Position numbers and translations under genes: made by a program. A stretch of 64,000 nt of DNA from Enterobacteriaceae bacterium LSJC7 (GTDB lineage: Bacteria; Pseudomonadota; Gammaproteobacteria; Enterobacterales; Enterobacteriaceae). Each line of letters opens with the position of its first letter. Positions within the stretch are counted from its first letter, which is position 1. Positions 48,179 to 59,148 of this stretch are shown here, one piece after another. The notes under the pieces were generated by a model. It made no database searches. It was not told the DNA's origin and saw only the letters and a list, made by a program, of their open reading frames with translations. Location: NCBI GenBank assembly GCA_000302695.1, contig AMFN01000004.1:372001-436000 (forward strand), in the 5' to 3' direction.

Positions 48179-49345
48179 ATGAAACTCCTGCAACGTTTTT
48201 TCCACAGTGACGCCGCTGGTGGCGTTCTCCTTATCATTGCCGCGGCGCTTGCCATGTGTATGGCGAATTTAAGCGGTACGCGTGACCTGTACTTCACGTT
48301 CCTCAATCTACCGGTTGATCTGAAGGTCGGTAGCCTTGAGATCCATAAAAATATGCTGCTCTGGATTAACGATGCGCTGATGGCGGCGTTTTTCCTGTTG
48401 GTTGGGCTGGAAGTGAAGCGCGAACTGCTTACCGGCACGCTCGCCAGCCGCCAGAGGGCCACCTTCCCGGTGATTGCCGCCATCGGCGGCATGGTGGTGC
48501 CTGCGCTGATTTACCTGATGTTCAACGCAGCCGACCCGGTCACGCGCTCTGGCTGGGCCATTCCGGCGGCAACAGACATCGCCTTTGCGCTCGGCGTGCT
48601 GGCGCTGCTGGGCAGCCGTGTACCCGTGGCGCTCAAGGTCTTTCTGATGGCGCTGGCGATAATCGATGATTTAGGCGCCATTATCATCATAGCCCTGTTT
48701 TATACCCATCAACTGTCGCTGCTTTCTCTTGGCGTGGCTGCGGCGGCCATCGCTGTACTGGTAGTGATGAATCTGTTCAACGTGCGGCGCATTGGCCTTT
48801 ATTTGTTAGTGGGTGTGGTGCTGTGGACTGCGGTACTCAAATCCGGCGTTCACGCTACGCTTGCGGGCGTCATCATCGGCTTTCTTATCCCGCTTAAAAA
48901 AGAGCGTGGCTATTCACCGGCGAATGAGCTTGAGCATATCCTGCATCCGTGGGTCGCCTTTCTTATTCTGCCGCTGTTTGCGTTTGCCAATGCGGGTGTG
49001 TCGCTTCAGGGCGTGACGCCGGGCGGTCTGTTCTCCCTGCTGCCGCTGGGGATCATTGCCGGTTTGTTGATTGGTAAGCCGCTGGGCGTGGGCCTCTTCT
49101 GCTGGCTGGGGCTGAAGTTCAAACTGGTATCGTTGCCCGAAGGCACCACCTTCCGGGACATTCTCGCCATTGGTGTGCTGTGCGGTATCGGTTTTACTAT
49201 GTCGATATTTATCACTTCACTGGCGTTTAACGACATCGAACCTGAGCTGATAGGCTTTGCCAAGCTTGGCATTCTGATTGGTTCAGTGCTCTCTGCCATC
49301 GTGGGCTATTGCATGTTGAGGGCGCGGTTTTCTACTGCCGCCTGA
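48179..49345 (+). CDS. nhaA: Na+/H+ antiporter NhaA
   Basis: NhaA exchanges sodium for protons at the inner membrane and sets Na+ and pH homeostasis. The 388 residues equal E. coli. Essential aspartates are seen in [17 protein letters not shown] (E. coli D163/D164) and [11 protein letters not shown] (D133). A lysine corresponding to K300 falls in [10 protein letters not shown]. nhaR follows 34 bases on, on the same strand, as in E. coli. Confidence 0.97.
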   Translation: MKLLQRFFHSDAAGGVLLIIAAALAMCMANLSGTRDLYFTFLNLPVDLKVGSLEIHKNMLLWINDALMAAFFLLVGLEVKRELLTGTLASRQRATFPVIAAIGGMVVPALIYLMFNAADPVTRSGWAIPAATDIAFALGVLALLGSRVPVALKVFLMALAIIDDLGAIIIIALFYTHQLSLLSLGVAAAAIAVLVVMNLFNVRRIGLYLLVGVVLWTAVLKSGVHATLAGVIIGFLIPLKKERGYSPANELEHILHPWVAFLILPLFAFANAGVSLQGVTPGGLFSLLPLGIIAGLLIGKPLGVGLFCWLGLKFKLVSLPEGTTFRDILAIGVLCGIGFTMSIFITSLAFNDIEPELIGFAKLGILIGSVLSAIVGYCMLRARFSTAA

Positions 49346-49379
49346 TTGAATGGCCCGGCGCGGCTCAGAGAGGATTTTT

Positions 49380-50279
49380 GTGTCACATATCAATTACAAC
49401 CATCTTTATTACTTCTGGCATGTGTGCCGGGCAGGTTCGGTGGTGGGGGCGGCGGAAACGCTGTTCCTCACGCCGCAGACCATCACCGGGCAAATCAAGG
49501 CGCTGGAAGAACGCTTACAGGGAAAGCTGTTTAAGCGTAAAGGGCGCGGGCTTGAACCTTCGGAACTGGGGCAACTGGTATTTCGCTATGCCGACCGGAT
49601 GTTCAGCTTAAGCCAGGAGATGATGGATATCATCAACTACCGCAAAGAATCGCACCTGCTGTTTGACGTGGGTGTGGCGGATGCGCTTTCCAAAAGTCTG
49701 GTGAGCGGCGTGCTGGAAACGGCGGTGGAAGATGATGACCACATTCGCCTGCGTTGTTTTGAATCCACTCATGAAATGCTGCTTGAGCAACTGAGCCAGC
49801 ACAAACTGGATATGATCCTCTCCGACTGCCCGATTGATTCCACCCAGCAGGAAGGGCTGTTTTCAATGAAAATCGGTGAGTGCAGCATCAGCTTCTGGTG
49901 TCGTACACCGGCACCGGAGCTACCTTTCCCGGCGTGCCTCGAAACCCGCAGCCTGCTTATTCCTGGGCGTCGCTCCATGCTTGGGCGCAATCTGCTCAAC
50001 TGGATTAACACCCAGGGGCTGAAGGTACAAATTCTCGGGGAATTTGATGACGCGGCGCTGATGAAGGCCTTTGGCGCGGCCCATAACGCCATTTTTGTTG
50101 CACCTACGTCTTATGCCCAGGACTTTTATCGCGACGGCGACATTGTCGAAGTGGGGCGTATTGAAAACGTGATGGAGGAGTACCACGTTATTTTTGCCGA
50201 GCGCATGATTCAGCATCCGGCGGTACAGCGTATCTGCAACCGCGATTACTCAGCGCTGTTCGCGCCACCGCCGCGCTAA
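49380..50279 (+). CDS. nhaR: LysR-family activator NhaR
   Basis: NhaR activates nhaA in response to Na+ and in E. coli also the pga operon. The 299 residues have an N-terminal helix-turn-helix ([27 protein letters not shown] region, about 20-45) and an effector domain containing [18 protein letters not shown] and [13 protein letters not shown]. The GTG at 49380 behind AGAGAGGA gives the family start [12 protein letters not shown]; an earlier in-frame ATG at 49350 is less likely. Confidence 0.96.
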   Translation: MSHINYNHLYYFWHVCRAGSVVGAAETLFLTPQTITGQIKALEERLQGKLFKRKGRGLEPSELGQLVFRYADRMFSLSQEMMDIINYRKESHLLFDVGVADALSKSLVSGVLETAVEDDDHIRLRCFESTHEMLLEQLSQHKLDMILSDCPIDSTQQEGLFSMKIGECSISFWCRTPAPELPFPACLETRSLLIPGRRSMLGRNLLNWINTQGLKVQILGEFDDAALMKAFGAAHNAIFVAPTSYAQDFYRDGDIVEVGRIENVMEEYHVIFAERMIQHPAVQRICNRDYSALFAPPPR

Positions 50280-50290
50280 ACCGCAGACAT

Positions 50291-50317
50291 AAAAAAACCG
50301 GCCTGAGCCGGTTTTTT
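50291..50317. terminator. Shared terminator between nhaR and rpsT
   Basis: AAAAAAACCGGC, CTGA, then GCCGGTTTTTTT: symmetric and bidirectional between two convergent genes. Confidence 0.9.
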
Positions 50318-50340
50318 TATCAAAGCTGATAAAAGGGCAA

Positions 50341-50604
50341 TTACGCCATTTTAACAATCTGCGCGACCAGGTTAGCCTTATGACGCGCTGCTTTGTTTTT
50401 GTGGATCAGACCTTTAGCGGCCTGGCGATCCACGATCGGTTGCATGTCGTTAAATGCTTTCTGTGCAGCTTCTTTATCGCCTGCTGCAATCGCCGCGTAT
50501 ACCTTTTTGATATAGGTACGCATCATGGAGCGACGGCTAGCGTTGTGCTTGCGGCGCTTCTCAGACTGTACGGCGCGTTTCTTAGCTGATTTGATATTAG
50601 CCAA
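50341..50604 (-). CDS. rpsT: 30S ribosomal protein S20
   Basis: S20 is a primary 16S rRNA-binding protein of the small subunit. The 87 residues are rich in lysine, arginine and alanine ([20 protein letters not shown]). The start codon is TTG, as known for E. coli rpsT, where it contributes to translational autocontrol. The ribosome site on the minus strand is GGGAGT. At least one strong promoter lies upstream. Confidence 0.98.
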   Translation of the reverse strand: MANIKSAKKRAVQSEKRRKHNASRRSMMRTYIKKVYAAIAAGDKEAAQKAFNDMQPIVDRQAAKGLIHKNKAARHKANLVAQIVKMA

Positions 50605-50650
50605 GGTCCAACTCCCAAATAATCATATGTGGACAATTCAAAGGCCGAGG

Positions 50651-50679
50651 AATATGCCCGTTCGACCTTCTTTTGTCAA
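50651..50679 (-). promoter_or_regulatory. Proximal rpsT promoter (P2 position)
   Basis: On the minus strand TTGACA (50674-50679), 17 bases, then CATATT (50651-50656). It is about 50 bases before the rpsT start. A second, weaker candidate (TGTATT, 17 bases, TAGAAT) lies further upstream inside the yaaY-like ORF. This agrees with two promoters in E. coli. Confidence 0.8.
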
Positions 50680-50705
50680 TGGATTTGTGCAAATAAGCGC
50701 CGTAA

Positions 50706-50846
50706 ATGATCCGGCACCGGTTACGTGATGATGGCGCAGGATTCTATCAGCTTGCGGCGCGCGAATACAGCTTTTCAGCCATAAAAATCCGCATCTGCGC
50801 CTGTGGGGAGAAACATAATGATGAAATCATTGTAGCTTTATGCTAA
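50706..50846 (+). CDS. yaaY: YaaY-like small ORF, C-terminally shortened
   Basis: The 46-codon frame starts MIRHRLRDDGAGFYQLAARE and continues YSFSAIKI. This aligns, residue for residue with few changes, to the start of E. coli YaaY (72 residues, function unknown) as I recall it. The remainder (RICACGEKHNDEIIVALC) does not align and the frame stops early. No good ribosome site precedes the ATG. It lies antisense over the upstream rpsT promoter, so conservation may reflect promoter DNA rather than protein. It occupies most of the 316-base rpsT-ribF gap. Confidence 0.4.
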   Translation: MIRHRLRDDGAGFYQLAAREYSFSAIKIRICACGEKHNDEIIVALC

Positions 50847-50920
50847 ACGGGCCATTCGTTGGTTAATTTTAGCGGCTGTACAAGGTATAATCCGCCGATT
50901 TCCACTGTTCTGAGCCTGTC

Positions 50921-51859
50921 ATGAAGCTGATACGCGGCATACATAATCTCAAGGCCGAGCACCGCGGCTGTGTGTTGACCATAGGTAATTTTGACGGCGT
51001 GCACCGTGGGCACCAGGCTTTGCTTAAGCGTCTGGTGGCCGAGGGGCGCAGGCGTCATCTGCCGGTGATGGTGATGATTTTTGAGCCGCAGCCGCTGGAA
51101 CTTTTTGCCGCCGAGCGTGCACCTGCGCGCTTGACGCGTCTGCGTGACAAGTTGCGTTATCTGGCTGAGTGCGGCATTGATGCCGTGCTGTGCGTGCGTT
51201 TTGACCGCCGCTTTGCCGCGCTGACGGCACAGAGCTTTGTCAGCGACCTGCTGGTTAAGCGCCTTGGCGTGCAGTATCTGGCCGTGGGCGATGATTTCCG
51301 CTTTGGCGCTGGTCGCCAGGGGAATTTCTTGTTATTACAGAAGGCAGGCGAGGAATATGGCTTTAACGTGGTCAGCACCGACACCTTTTGCGAAGGCGGC
51401 GTGCGTATCAGCAGCACCGCGGTGCGCCAGGCGCTGGCCGAAGACAACCTCGCGCTTGCCGAAAGTCTGCTGGGCCACCCGTTTGCCATTAGCGGGCGCG
51501 TGGTACACGGCGACAAGCTGGGGCGCACTATCGGTTTCCCAACTGCTAACCTGCCGCTGCGCCGCCAGGTTTCCCCGGTGAAAGGCGTGTATGCCGTGGA
51601 AGTGCACGGGCTGGGTGAAAAAGCCTTGCCGGGGGTGGCCAATATCGGCACCCGCCCGACCGTAGCCGGGCTGCGTCAGCAGCTGGAAGTTCACCTGCTG
51701 GACGTTGCAATGGACCTGTATGGTCGCCATATCGATGTCATACTGCGCAAAAAAATACGCAACGAACAGCGCTTTGCCTCGCTGGACGAACTGAAAGCGC
51801 AAATCGCGCGAGACGAAATCACAGCCCGCACCTTTTTTGGGCTCAACACAACGGAATGA
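50921..51859 (+). CDS. ribF: Bifunctional riboflavin kinase / FAD synthetase
   Basis: RibF makes FMN and then FAD from riboflavin. The 312 residues (313 in E. coli) have the N-terminal adenylyltransferase motif TIGNFDGVHRGHQ (about 20-32), ISSTAVRQAL, and the C-terminal flavokinase domain with GRTIGFPTANLPL. It leads ribF-ileS-lspA-fkpB-ispH, with an 82-base gap before ileS. Confidence 0.97.
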   Translation: MKLIRGIHNLKAEHRGCVLTIGNFDGVHRGHQALLKRLVAEGRRRHLPVMVMIFEPQPLELFAAERAPARLTRLRDKLRYLAECGIDAVLCVRFDRRFAALTAQSFVSDLLVKRLGVQYLAVGDDFRFGAGRQGNFLLLQKAGEEYGFNVVSTDTFCEGGVRISSTAVRQALAEDNLALAESLLGHPFAISGRVVHGDKLGRTIGFPTANLPLRRQVSPVKGVYAVEVHGLGEKALPGVANIGTRPTVAGLRQQLEVHLLDVAMDLYGRHIDVILRKKIRNEQRFASLDELKAQIARDEITARTFFGLNTTE

Positions 51860-51941
51860 ATGTTCGCACCTGCCGTGAATCTACTGCTGCGAACCTGCAA
51901 TCGATGCTTTAACCAAACCGAAATACGGAACCGAGAATCTG

Positions 51942-54758
51942 ATGAGTGACTATAAATCCACCCTGAATTTGCCGGAAACAGGGTTCCCGATGCGCGGCGA
52001 CCTCGCTAAGCGCGAACCGGGCATGCTGGCGCGCTGGACCGACGACAATCTTTACAACGTCATCCGTAACGCGAAGAAAGGTAAAAAAACCTTCATTCTT
52101 CACGATGGCCCTCCTTATGCAAACGGCAGCATTCACATTGGTCACTCGGTTAACAAGATTCTCAAAGACATTATCGTGAAGTCCAAAGGGCTTTCCGGTT
52201 TCGATTCCCCGTACGTACCGGGCTGGGACTGCCACGGCCTGCCCATTGAGCTGAAAGTTGAAGGGCTGATTGGCAAACCCGGTGAGAAAGTGTCTGCCGC
52301 AGAGTTCCGTGAAGCCTGCCGCAAATACGCCGCCGAGCAGGTTGACGGCCAGCGCAAAGACTTTATCCGTCTGGGCGTGCTCGGCGACTGGGACCATCCT
52401 TACCTGACGATGGACTTCAAAACCGAAGCCAACATCATCCGTGCGCTGGGTAAAATCATCGGCAACGGCCACCTGCTCAAAGGGGCGAAGCCGGTGCACT
52501 GGTGCGTGGACTGCCGCTCAGCGCTCGCTGAAGCAGAAGTGGAATACTACGACAAAACCTCTGCGTCTATCGACGTGGCCTTCCATGCGGTTGACGCCGC
52601 TGCGGTAAGCGCGAAGTTTGGCGCAGCTAACGTGAAAGGCCCGGTATCGCTGGTTATCTGGACCACCACGCCGTGGACGCTGCCTGCCAACCGCGCCATT
52701 TCGCTGCATCCTGAATTTGAATACGCGCTGGTACAGGTTGACGGCCAGGCGCTGATCCTCGCTAAAGACCTGGTTGAAAGCGTGATGAAGCGCGCCGGTA
52801 TCGACAGCTGGCAGATTCTCGGCACCGTAAAAGGTGCAGAGCTTGAACTGATGCGCTTTAAGCACCCGTTCCTCGACTTTGACGTACCGGCCATTCTTGG
52901 CGAGCACGTTACCCTCGACGCCGGTACCGGGGCGGTACACACTGCACCTGGCCACGGCCCGGACGACTACGTTATCGGCCAGAAATACGGTCTGGAAACT
53001 GCCAACCCGGTTGGCCCGGACGGTTGCTACCTGCCGGGTACCTACCCGACGCTGGACGGTGTGAACGTATTTAAAGCTAACGATATTGTCGTTGAGCTGC
53101 TGCGCGAGAAAGGCGCGCTGCTGCACGTTGAAAAACTGCTGCACAGCTACCCATGCTGCTGGCGCCACAAAACGCCAATCATCTTTCGCGCCACGCCACA
53201 GTGGTTCGTAAGCATGGATAAAAAAGGCCTGCGTGCGCAGTCCTTGCAGGAAATCAAAGGTGTGCAGTGGATCCCGGACTGGGGCCAGGCGCGTATTGAG
53301 TCCATGGTCGCTAACCGCCCGGACTGGTGTATCTCGCGCCAGCGCACCTGGGGTGTCCCAATGTCGCTGTTTGTGCATAAAGACACTGAAGAACTGCACC
53401 CGCGCACGCTGGAACTGATGGAAGCAGTGGCTAAGCGCGTGGAAGAGGCCGGTATCCAGGCATGGTGGGATCTCGACGCGCGCGACATCATGGGCGACGA
53501 CGCTGACAGCTACGTAAAAGTAATGGATACCCTCGACGTGTGGTTTGACTCCGGTTCAACCCACGCCTCTGTGGTGGATGTGCGCCCGGAGTTTGCCGGT
53601 CACGCCGCCGACATGTATCTCGAAGGCTCGGATCAGCATCGCGGCTGGTTTATGTCCTCGCTGATGATTTCAACGGCGATGAAGGGCAAAGCGCCGTATC
53701 GCCAGGTACTGACCCACGGCTTCACCGTGGACGGTCAGGGCCGCAAAATGTCCAAGTCCATCGGCAACACCGTTAGCCCGCAGGATGTCATGAATAAGCT
53801 GGGTGCTGACATTCTGCGCCTGTGGGTGGCGTCTACCGACTACACCGGCGAAATGGCGGTCTCTGATGAGATCCTCAAACGTGCCGCAGACGCCTATCGC
53901 CGTATCCGTAACACCGCACGCTTCCTACTGGCGAACCTCAATGGCTTTGATCCAGTAAAAGACATGGTCAAGCCAGAAGAGATGGTAGTGCTGGACCGCT
54001 GGGCAGTGGGCTGTGCCAAAGCCGCTCAGGCAGACATCCTCAAGGCCTACGAAGATTACGACTTCCACGAAGTGGTGCAGCGCCTGATGCGCTTCTGCTC
54101 GGTTGAGATGGGCTCGTTCTACCTCGACATCATCAAAGACCGCCAGTACACCGCCAAAGCCGACAGCGTGGCGCGCCGCAGCTGCCAGACCGCGCTGTAT
54201 CACATCTGTGAGGCGCTGGTGCGCTGGATGGCACCTATCCTCTCTTTCACCGCAGACGAAGTCTGGGGCTACCTGCCGGGTGAGCGCGAGAAATACGTGT
54301 TTACCGGTGAGTGGTACGAAGGCCTGTTTGGTCTTGCGGATAACGAAGCGATGAACGACGCTTACTGGACCGAGCTTTTGAAAGTGCGCGGTGAAGTGAA
54401 CAAGGTCATTGAGCAGGCGCGCGCCGACAAACGCGTGGGTGGATCGCTTGAAGCCGCGGTAGCGTTGTATGCCGAGCCGGAACTGGCAGCCAAACTCACG
54501 GCCCTGGGCGATGAACTGCGATTTGTCCTGTTGACCTCCAGCGCGAGCGTCAGTGATTATGCGCAGGCAGGTGCCGACGCCCAGCAGAGCGAACTGCTCA
54601 AAGGGTTGAAGGTGGCGCTGCATAAAGCCGAAGGTGAGAAATGCCCGCGTTGCTGGCATTACACCACCGATGTCGGCCAGGTGGCGGATCACGCAGAACT
54701 CTGCGGTCGCTGTGTCAGCAACGTCGCCGGTGACGGCGAAAAACGTAAGTTTGCCTGA
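51942..54758 (+). CDS. ileS: Isoleucyl-tRNA synthetase
   Basis: IleS charges tRNA-Ile and edits valine. The 938 residues (same as E. coli) show the HIGH-type motif in [14 protein letters not shown] (about 57-68), an editing domain ([13 protein letters not shown]), and KMSKS in [10 protein letters not shown] (about 600). The C-terminal zinc module has CPRCWHY and CGRCVSNV. The stop overlaps the lspA start (TGATG). Confidence 0.99.
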   Translation: MSDYKSTLNLPETGFPMRGDLAKREPGMLARWTDDNLYNVIRNAKKGKKTFILHDGPPYANGSIHIGHSVNKILKDIIVKSKGLSGFDSPYVPGWDCHGLPIELKVEGLIGKPGEKVSAAEFREACRKYAAEQVDGQRKDFIRLGVLGDWDHPYLTMDFKTEANIIRALGKIIGNGHLLKGAKPVHWCVDCRSALAEAEVEYYDKTSASIDVAFHAVDAAAVSAKFGAANVKGPVSLVIWTTTPWTLPANRAISLHPEFEYALVQVDGQALILAKDLVESVMKRAGIDSWQILGTVKGAELELMRFKHPFLDFDVPAILGEHVTLDAGTGAVHTAPGHGPDDYVIGQKYGLETANPVGPDGCYLPGTYPTLDGVNVFKANDIVVELLREKGALLHVEKLLHSYPCCWRHKTPIIFRATPQWFVSMDKKGLRAQSLQEIKGVQWIPDWGQARIESMVANRPDWCISRQRTWGVPMSLFVHKDTEELHPRTLELMEAVAKRVEEAGIQAWWDLDARDIMGDDADSYVKVMDTLDVWFDSGSTHASVVDVRPEFAGHAADMYLEGSDQHRGWFMSSLMISTAMKGKAPYRQVLTHGFTVDGQGRKMSKSIGNTVSPQDVMNKLGADILRLWVASTDYTGEMAVSDEILKRAADAYRRIRNTARFLLANLNGFDPVKDMVKPEEMVVLDRWAVGCAKAAQADILKAYEDYDFHEVVQRLMRFCSVEMGSFYLDIIKDRQYTAKADSVARRSCQTALYHICEALVRWMAPILSFTADEVWGYLPGEREKYVFTGEWYEGLFGLADNEAMNDAYWTELLKVRGEVNKVIEQARADKRVGGSLEAAVALYAEPELAAKLTALGDELRFVLLTSSASVSDYAQAGADAQQSELLKGLKVALHKAEGEKCPRCWHYTTDVGQVADHAELCGRCVSNVAGDGEKRKFA

Positions 54759-55264
54759 TGAGTAAACCGATACTTTCTACCGGACTGCGCTGGCTGTGGC
54801 TGGCGCTTCTGGTTCTGGTGGTGGATCTGGGTGTCAAACAGTGGATTATGGATAACTTCCAGCTGTATGAAACCCGGGCGGTCATTCCATTTCTGAATCT
54901 GCACTACGCACATAACCCTGGTGCAGCATTCAGCTTCCTGGCCGACAAAGGCGGCTGGCAGCGCTGGTTCTTCGCGGGTATCGCGGTGGGAATTGCCGTG
55001 GTACTGGTGGTGCTGATGTACCGCTCAAGCGCCAGTCAGAAGCTCAACAACATTGCCTACGCGCTGATTATTGGCGGCGCGCTCGGCAACCTGTTCGACA
55101 GGATGGTGCACGGTTTTGTGGTCGACATGATTGATTTCTACGTCGGCGACTGGCATTTCGCCACCTTTAATTTTGCCGATGTGGGTATCTGTATCGGTGC
55201 CGCGCTGATTGTGCTGGAAAGCTTTATTCCGTCCGGCAAATCGGCTAAGCCAAAGGAAAGCTGA
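54758..55264 (+). CDS. lspA: Lipoprotein signal peptidase II
   Basis: LspA cleaves signal peptides from diacylated prolipoproteins in the inner membrane. The 168 residues have four membrane helices and the two catalytic aspartate motifs, [18 protein letters not shown] and the following MIDFY, plus [10 protein letters not shown]. It overlaps ileS at its start and fkpB at its end, so all three are coupled. Confidence 0.97.
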   Translation: MSKPILSTGLRWLWLALLVLVVDLGVKQWIMDNFQLYETRAVIPFLNLHYAHNPGAAFSFLADKGGWQRWFFAGIAVGIAVVLVVLMYRSSASQKLNNIAYALIIGGALGNLFDRMVHGFVVDMIDFYVGDWHFATFNFADVGICIGAALIVLESFIPSGKSAKPKES

Positions 55265-55713
55265 TGTCTGATTCAGTACAAAGCGACAGCGCAGTGCTGG
55301 TGCATTTTACCCTCAAGCTGGAAGATGGCTCTGTGGCCGAGTCAACGCGCGCGGGCGGTAAGCCTGCGCTGTTCCGCCTCGGTGACGCCAGCTTGTCTGA
55401 AGGGCTGGAGCAGCACCTGCTCGGTCTGAAAGAGGGAGCGAAGACCAGCTTCACGCTACAGCCTGAAGATGCCTTTGGCACTATCAGCCCGGATCTTATC
55501 CAGTATTTCTCCCGTCGCGAGTTTATCGATGCCGGGGAGCCGGAGCCGGGGGCGATTATGCTCTTTACCGCAATGGACGGCAGCGAAATGCCTGGCGTGA
55601 TACGTGACGTTAACGGGGATTCCATTACCGTTGATTTCAACCATCCGCTCGCCGGGCAAACCATCCATTTTGACATTGAAGTACTGGACGTCAATCCGGT
55701 ACTGGAGGCTTAA
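55264..55713 (+). CDS. fkpB: FKBP-type peptidyl-prolyl isomerase FkpB (SlpA)
   Basis: FkpB is an FKBP-fold isomerase of the SlyD/SlpA type with an inserted IF chaperone domain. The 149 residues equal E. coli. Visible parts are [18 protein letters not shown], the [12 protein letters not shown] core, and the inserted region starting [19 protein letters not shown]. It overlaps lspA by one base and abuts ispH. Confidence 0.96.
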   Translation: MSDSVQSDSAVLVHFTLKLEDGSVAESTRAGGKPALFRLGDASLSEGLEQHLLGLKEGAKTSFTLQPEDAFGTISPDLIQYFSRREFIDAGEPEPGAIMLFTAMDGSEMPGVIRDVNGDSITVDFNHPLAGQTIHFDIEVLDVNPVLEA

Positions 55714-56664
55714 ATGCAGATTCTGCTGGCAAACCCACGCGGCTTTTGCGCGGGCGTCGACAGGGCGATCAGCATCGTGGAAAACGCGCTGGAAATTTAC
55801 GGCGCGCCCATTTATGTCCGCCATGAAGTGGTGCACAACCGTTACGTGGTGGACAGCCTGCGTGCGCGCGGCGCTATCTTCATTGAAGAAATCAGCGAAG
55901 TGCCAGACGGCACCATCCTGATTTTCTCTGCGCACGGTGTATCTCAGGCGGTGCGTAACGAAGCGAAAAGCCGTGACCTGACCATTTTTGATGCCACTTG
56001 TCCGCTGGTGACCAAGGTGCATATGGAAGTGGCGCGTGCCAGTCGCCGCGGTGAGGAGTCAATTCTTATCGGCCACGCCGGGCACCCGGAAGTGGAAGGC
56101 ACGATGGGCCAGTACAGCAACCCAAAAGGCGGCATGTATCTGGTGGAATCGCCGGAAGATGTGTGGACGCTCAGCGTCAAGGATGAGAAAAAACTCTCCT
56201 TTATGACCCAGACCACGCTCTCTGTAGACGATACCTCGGAGGTGATTGATGCGCTGCGCAAGCGTTTTCCAGACATCGTCGGGCCGCGCAAAGATGATAT
56301 CTGCTACGCGACCACCAACCGCCAGGAGGCGGTAAGGGCGCTGGCGGCGCAGGCAGATGTTGTGCTGGTGGTTGGCTCGAAAAACTCATCAAACTCCAAC
56401 CGCCTGGCTGAACTGGCCCAGCGTATGGGGAAAACCGCGTGGCTGATTGATGACGCTGACGATATTCAGGAGTCCTGGTTTAGCGGCGTGAATTGCGTTG
56501 GTGTGACAGCCGGTGCCTCTGCGCCAGATATCCTGGTGCAAAACGTTATCGCACGCCTGAAAACGCTGGGTGGTGAAGCGTTGCAGGAGTTGACCGGGCG
56601 TGAAGAAAACATTGTTTTTGAAGTCCCGAAAGAGCTGCGCCTGGATGTCCGTGAAGTGCAGTAA
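55714..56664 (+). CDS. ispH: 4-hydroxy-3-methylbut-2-enyl diphosphate reductase
   Basis: IspH is the last enzyme of the MEP isoprenoid pathway, an iron-sulfur protein producing IPP and DMAPP. The 316 residues match E. coli. The three cluster cysteines are in [13 protein letters not shown] (Cys12), [12 protein letters not shown] (Cys96) and ICYATTNRQ (about Cys197). It begins directly after the fkpB stop. A terminator follows. Confidence 0.98.
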   Translation: MQILLANPRGFCAGVDRAISIVENALEIYGAPIYVRHEVVHNRYVVDSLRARGAIFIEEISEVPDGTILIFSAHGVSQAVRNEAKSRDLTIFDATCPLVTKVHMEVARASRRGEESILIGHAGHPEVEGTMGQYSNPKGGMYLVESPEDVWTLSVKDEKKLSFMTQTTLSVDDTSEVIDALRKRFPDIVGPRKDDICYATTNRQEAVRALAAQADVVLVVGSKNSSNSNRLAELAQRMGKTAWLIDDADDIQESWFSGVNCVGVTAGASAPDILVQNVIARLKTLGGEALQELTGREENIVFEVPKELRLDVREVQ

Positions 56665-56690
56665 CTTTTTGTCGTGACGATTGTGAGAAG

Positions 56691-56718
56691 ATGCCAGGCA
56701 CTGCCTGGCATTTTTTTA
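56691..56718 (+). terminator. Terminator of the ribF-ispH cluster
   Basis: ATGCCAGGCA, CT, then GCCTGGCATTTTTTT, 26 bases after the ispH stop. The rihC ATG comes only 20 bases later, so rihC expression probably relies on read-through or an overlapping promoter. Confidence 0.8.
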
Positions 56719-56738
56719 TCCTTTTTAAGGAGAAACGC

Positions 56739-57656
56739 ATGACCCGAATCCCGATCATCCTCGATACCGATCTTGGCATTGACGATGCCGTCGCCATCGC
56801 CGCGGCGCTGCATGCACCAGAGCTGGATTTGCGCCTGATTACCACGGTTGCGGGTAACGTCAGTATCGACAAAACTACCCGCAATGCATTGCAACTGATG
56901 GATTTCTGGAATGCCTCTGTGCCGGTTGCCCGCGGTGCTGCCACACCGCTGGTGCGCCCGTTGCGCGATGCGGCGTCGGTGCACGGTGAGTCGGGCATGG
57001 CGGGTTATTCCTTTGAGCAAACCCGGCGCACGGTACTGAATAAGCCTGCGGTTGAGGCGATGCATGAGTGCCTTAACGCCAGCGCCGAGCCGGTGACGCT
57101 GGTCGCTATTGGCCCGCTGACCAACATCGCGCTGCTGTTAACGCAGTACCCGGAGTGCAAAAGCAAAATCAGCCGTATTGTGCTGATGGGCGGCTCTGCC
57201 GGGCGCGGCAACTTTACGCCTTACGCCGAGTTCAATATGGGGGTTGACCCGGAGGCCGCCGCACGCGTGTTTGAGAGTGGCCTGCAAATCCAGATGTGCG
57301 GGCTGGATGTGACCAACAACGCCGTTCTGACGCCGGAATACCTGGCGGCGCTGCCAACGCATGGGCGCAGCGGCAAGATGCTGCATGGGATTTTTAGCCA
57401 CTATCGCAGCGGCTCCATGACAACGGGGCTGCGTATGCATGACTTGTGCGCCATCGCCGCCCTGGTACGCCCGGCGCTGTTTGAGTGGCATTCGTGCTTT
57501 GTGGCGGTGGAAACCCAGGGCCGCTGGACCTCAGGCGCAACGGTGGTGGATATTGATAACAAATTTGGGCAACCCGCGAATGCGCAGGTGGCGCTGGACA
57601 TCGATATAGCAGGGTTTCGCGACTGGGCTTCTCAGGTGCTGGCGTTGGCTCCATAG
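56739..57656 (+). CDS. rihC: Ribonucleoside hydrolase RihC
   Basis: RihC hydrolyses purine and pyrimidine ribonucleosides to ribose and base. The 305 residues (304 in E. coli) have the Ca2+-binding aspartate cluster DTDLGIDDA (about 10-18), [12 protein letters not shown]-like [29 protein letters not shown] and the late [11 protein letters not shown] 56739 follows TAAGGAG; the in-frame ATG at 56691 lies in the terminator stem and is rejected. Confidence 0.96.
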   Translation: MTRIPIILDTDLGIDDAVAIAAALHAPELDLRLITTVAGNVSIDKTTRNALQLMDFWNASVPVARGAATPLVRPLRDAASVHGESGMAGYSFEQTRRTVLNKPAVEAMHECLNASAEPVTLVAIGPLTNIALLLTQYPECKSKISRIVLMGGSAGRGNFTPYAEFNMGVDPEAAARVFESGLQIQMCGLDVTNNAVLTPEYLAALPTHGRSGKMLHGIFSHYRSGSMTTGLRMHDLCAIAALVRPALFEWHSCFVAVETQGRWTSGATVVDIDNKFGQPANAQVALDIDIAGFRDWASQVLALAP

Positions 57657-57840
57657 CGAAGATTCAGCGGGCAGAGGTGGCGTGAGAGAAGGTTGGCTGG
57701 CTATGCCCACATTCTGCCAGGGAATCATGCTTTTTACTGATATCCGGCGCGGATTATCATTAAATTCTAATTATGCGCAGGTTTGGCTGGCAGCCCGCTT
57801 GCGGGCTGGCTAACCTGAAAACGTTTGAACGACAATTTAA

Positions 57841-58683
<843 letters not shown>

Positions 58684-58735
58684 TTTCTGATACCCATCGT
58701 GATGTGGTTATTGCAATCGTAGTGCATTGATTGAC

Positions 58736-58764
58736 AGGGCAATTATTTATTGCCCTTTTTCTTT
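58736..58764 (+). terminator. Terminator of dapB
   Basis: AGGGCAAT, a TATTT loop, ATTGCCCT, then TTTTCTTTT. It lies 53 bases after the dapB stop. Confidence 0.85.
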
Positions 58765-58853
58765 TGTGATTTTTGATGTGTTTTGTGGTTATTTTAAATT
58801 AAACGCGTAAAAGTTGCTGTTATTGACAATCTGATAACCTGCTTTTGCTTAAT

Positions 58854-58869
58854 TTGACCATTTGGTCCA
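58854..58869. promoter_or_regulatory. RutR operator in the carAB control region
   Basis: TTGACCATTTGGTCCA matches the RutR consensus TTGACCANNTGGTCAA at 13 of 14 defined positions. In E. coli RutR, a uracil/thymine sensor, binds the carAB P1 region with this same motif. Its right arm overlaps the candidate P1 -35 here. Control of pyrimidine supply is inferred from that precedent. Confidence 0.8.
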
Positions 58870-58890
58870 CTTTTGATGTTGTGGTAGACT
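58862..58890 (+). promoter_or_regulatory. carAB promoter P1
   Basis: TTGGTC (58862-58867), 17 bases, then TAGACT (58885-58890). It is the distal of two expected promoters, about 260 bases before carA, and would be the pyrimidine/purine-controlled one as in E. coli. I could not place PurR, PepA or IHF sites with confidence. Confidence 0.65.
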
Positions 58891-59099
58891 GATTTTTTAG
58901 TTTTCATCATGACGAAAGCGTTTTACTCGCCTGGTTTTCTCCTGTTTTTGGCTTTTTGTTGTGTCATTTCTTCTCAGTGCCTCAAAAACATCATAAAAAA
59001 TCACCTTCAGACTGGACTTTTCTCTGGGTTATCTCTAGAATGCCGCCGTTTGCCAAAAATTCACCTGGTGGGCGTTTATGCATTGATTCTTCCGTCATG

Positions 59100-59137
59100 G
59101 TTGAATTAATATGCAAATAAACTGATTGTTTATTCCC
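59100..59137. promoter_or_regulatory. ArgR boxes and carAB promoter P2
   Basis: Two ARG boxes in tandem: TTGAATTAATATGCAAAT and ACTGATTGTTTATTCC, with about a 3-base spacing typical of ArgR hexamer sites. The first overlaps a candidate P2 -10 (TAATAT near 59107; -35 TTGATT at 59083-59088). The layout matches the arginine-repressed P2 of E. coli, just before the carA ribosome site. Confidence 0.75.
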
Positions 59138-59148
59138 TGGAGGACGTT

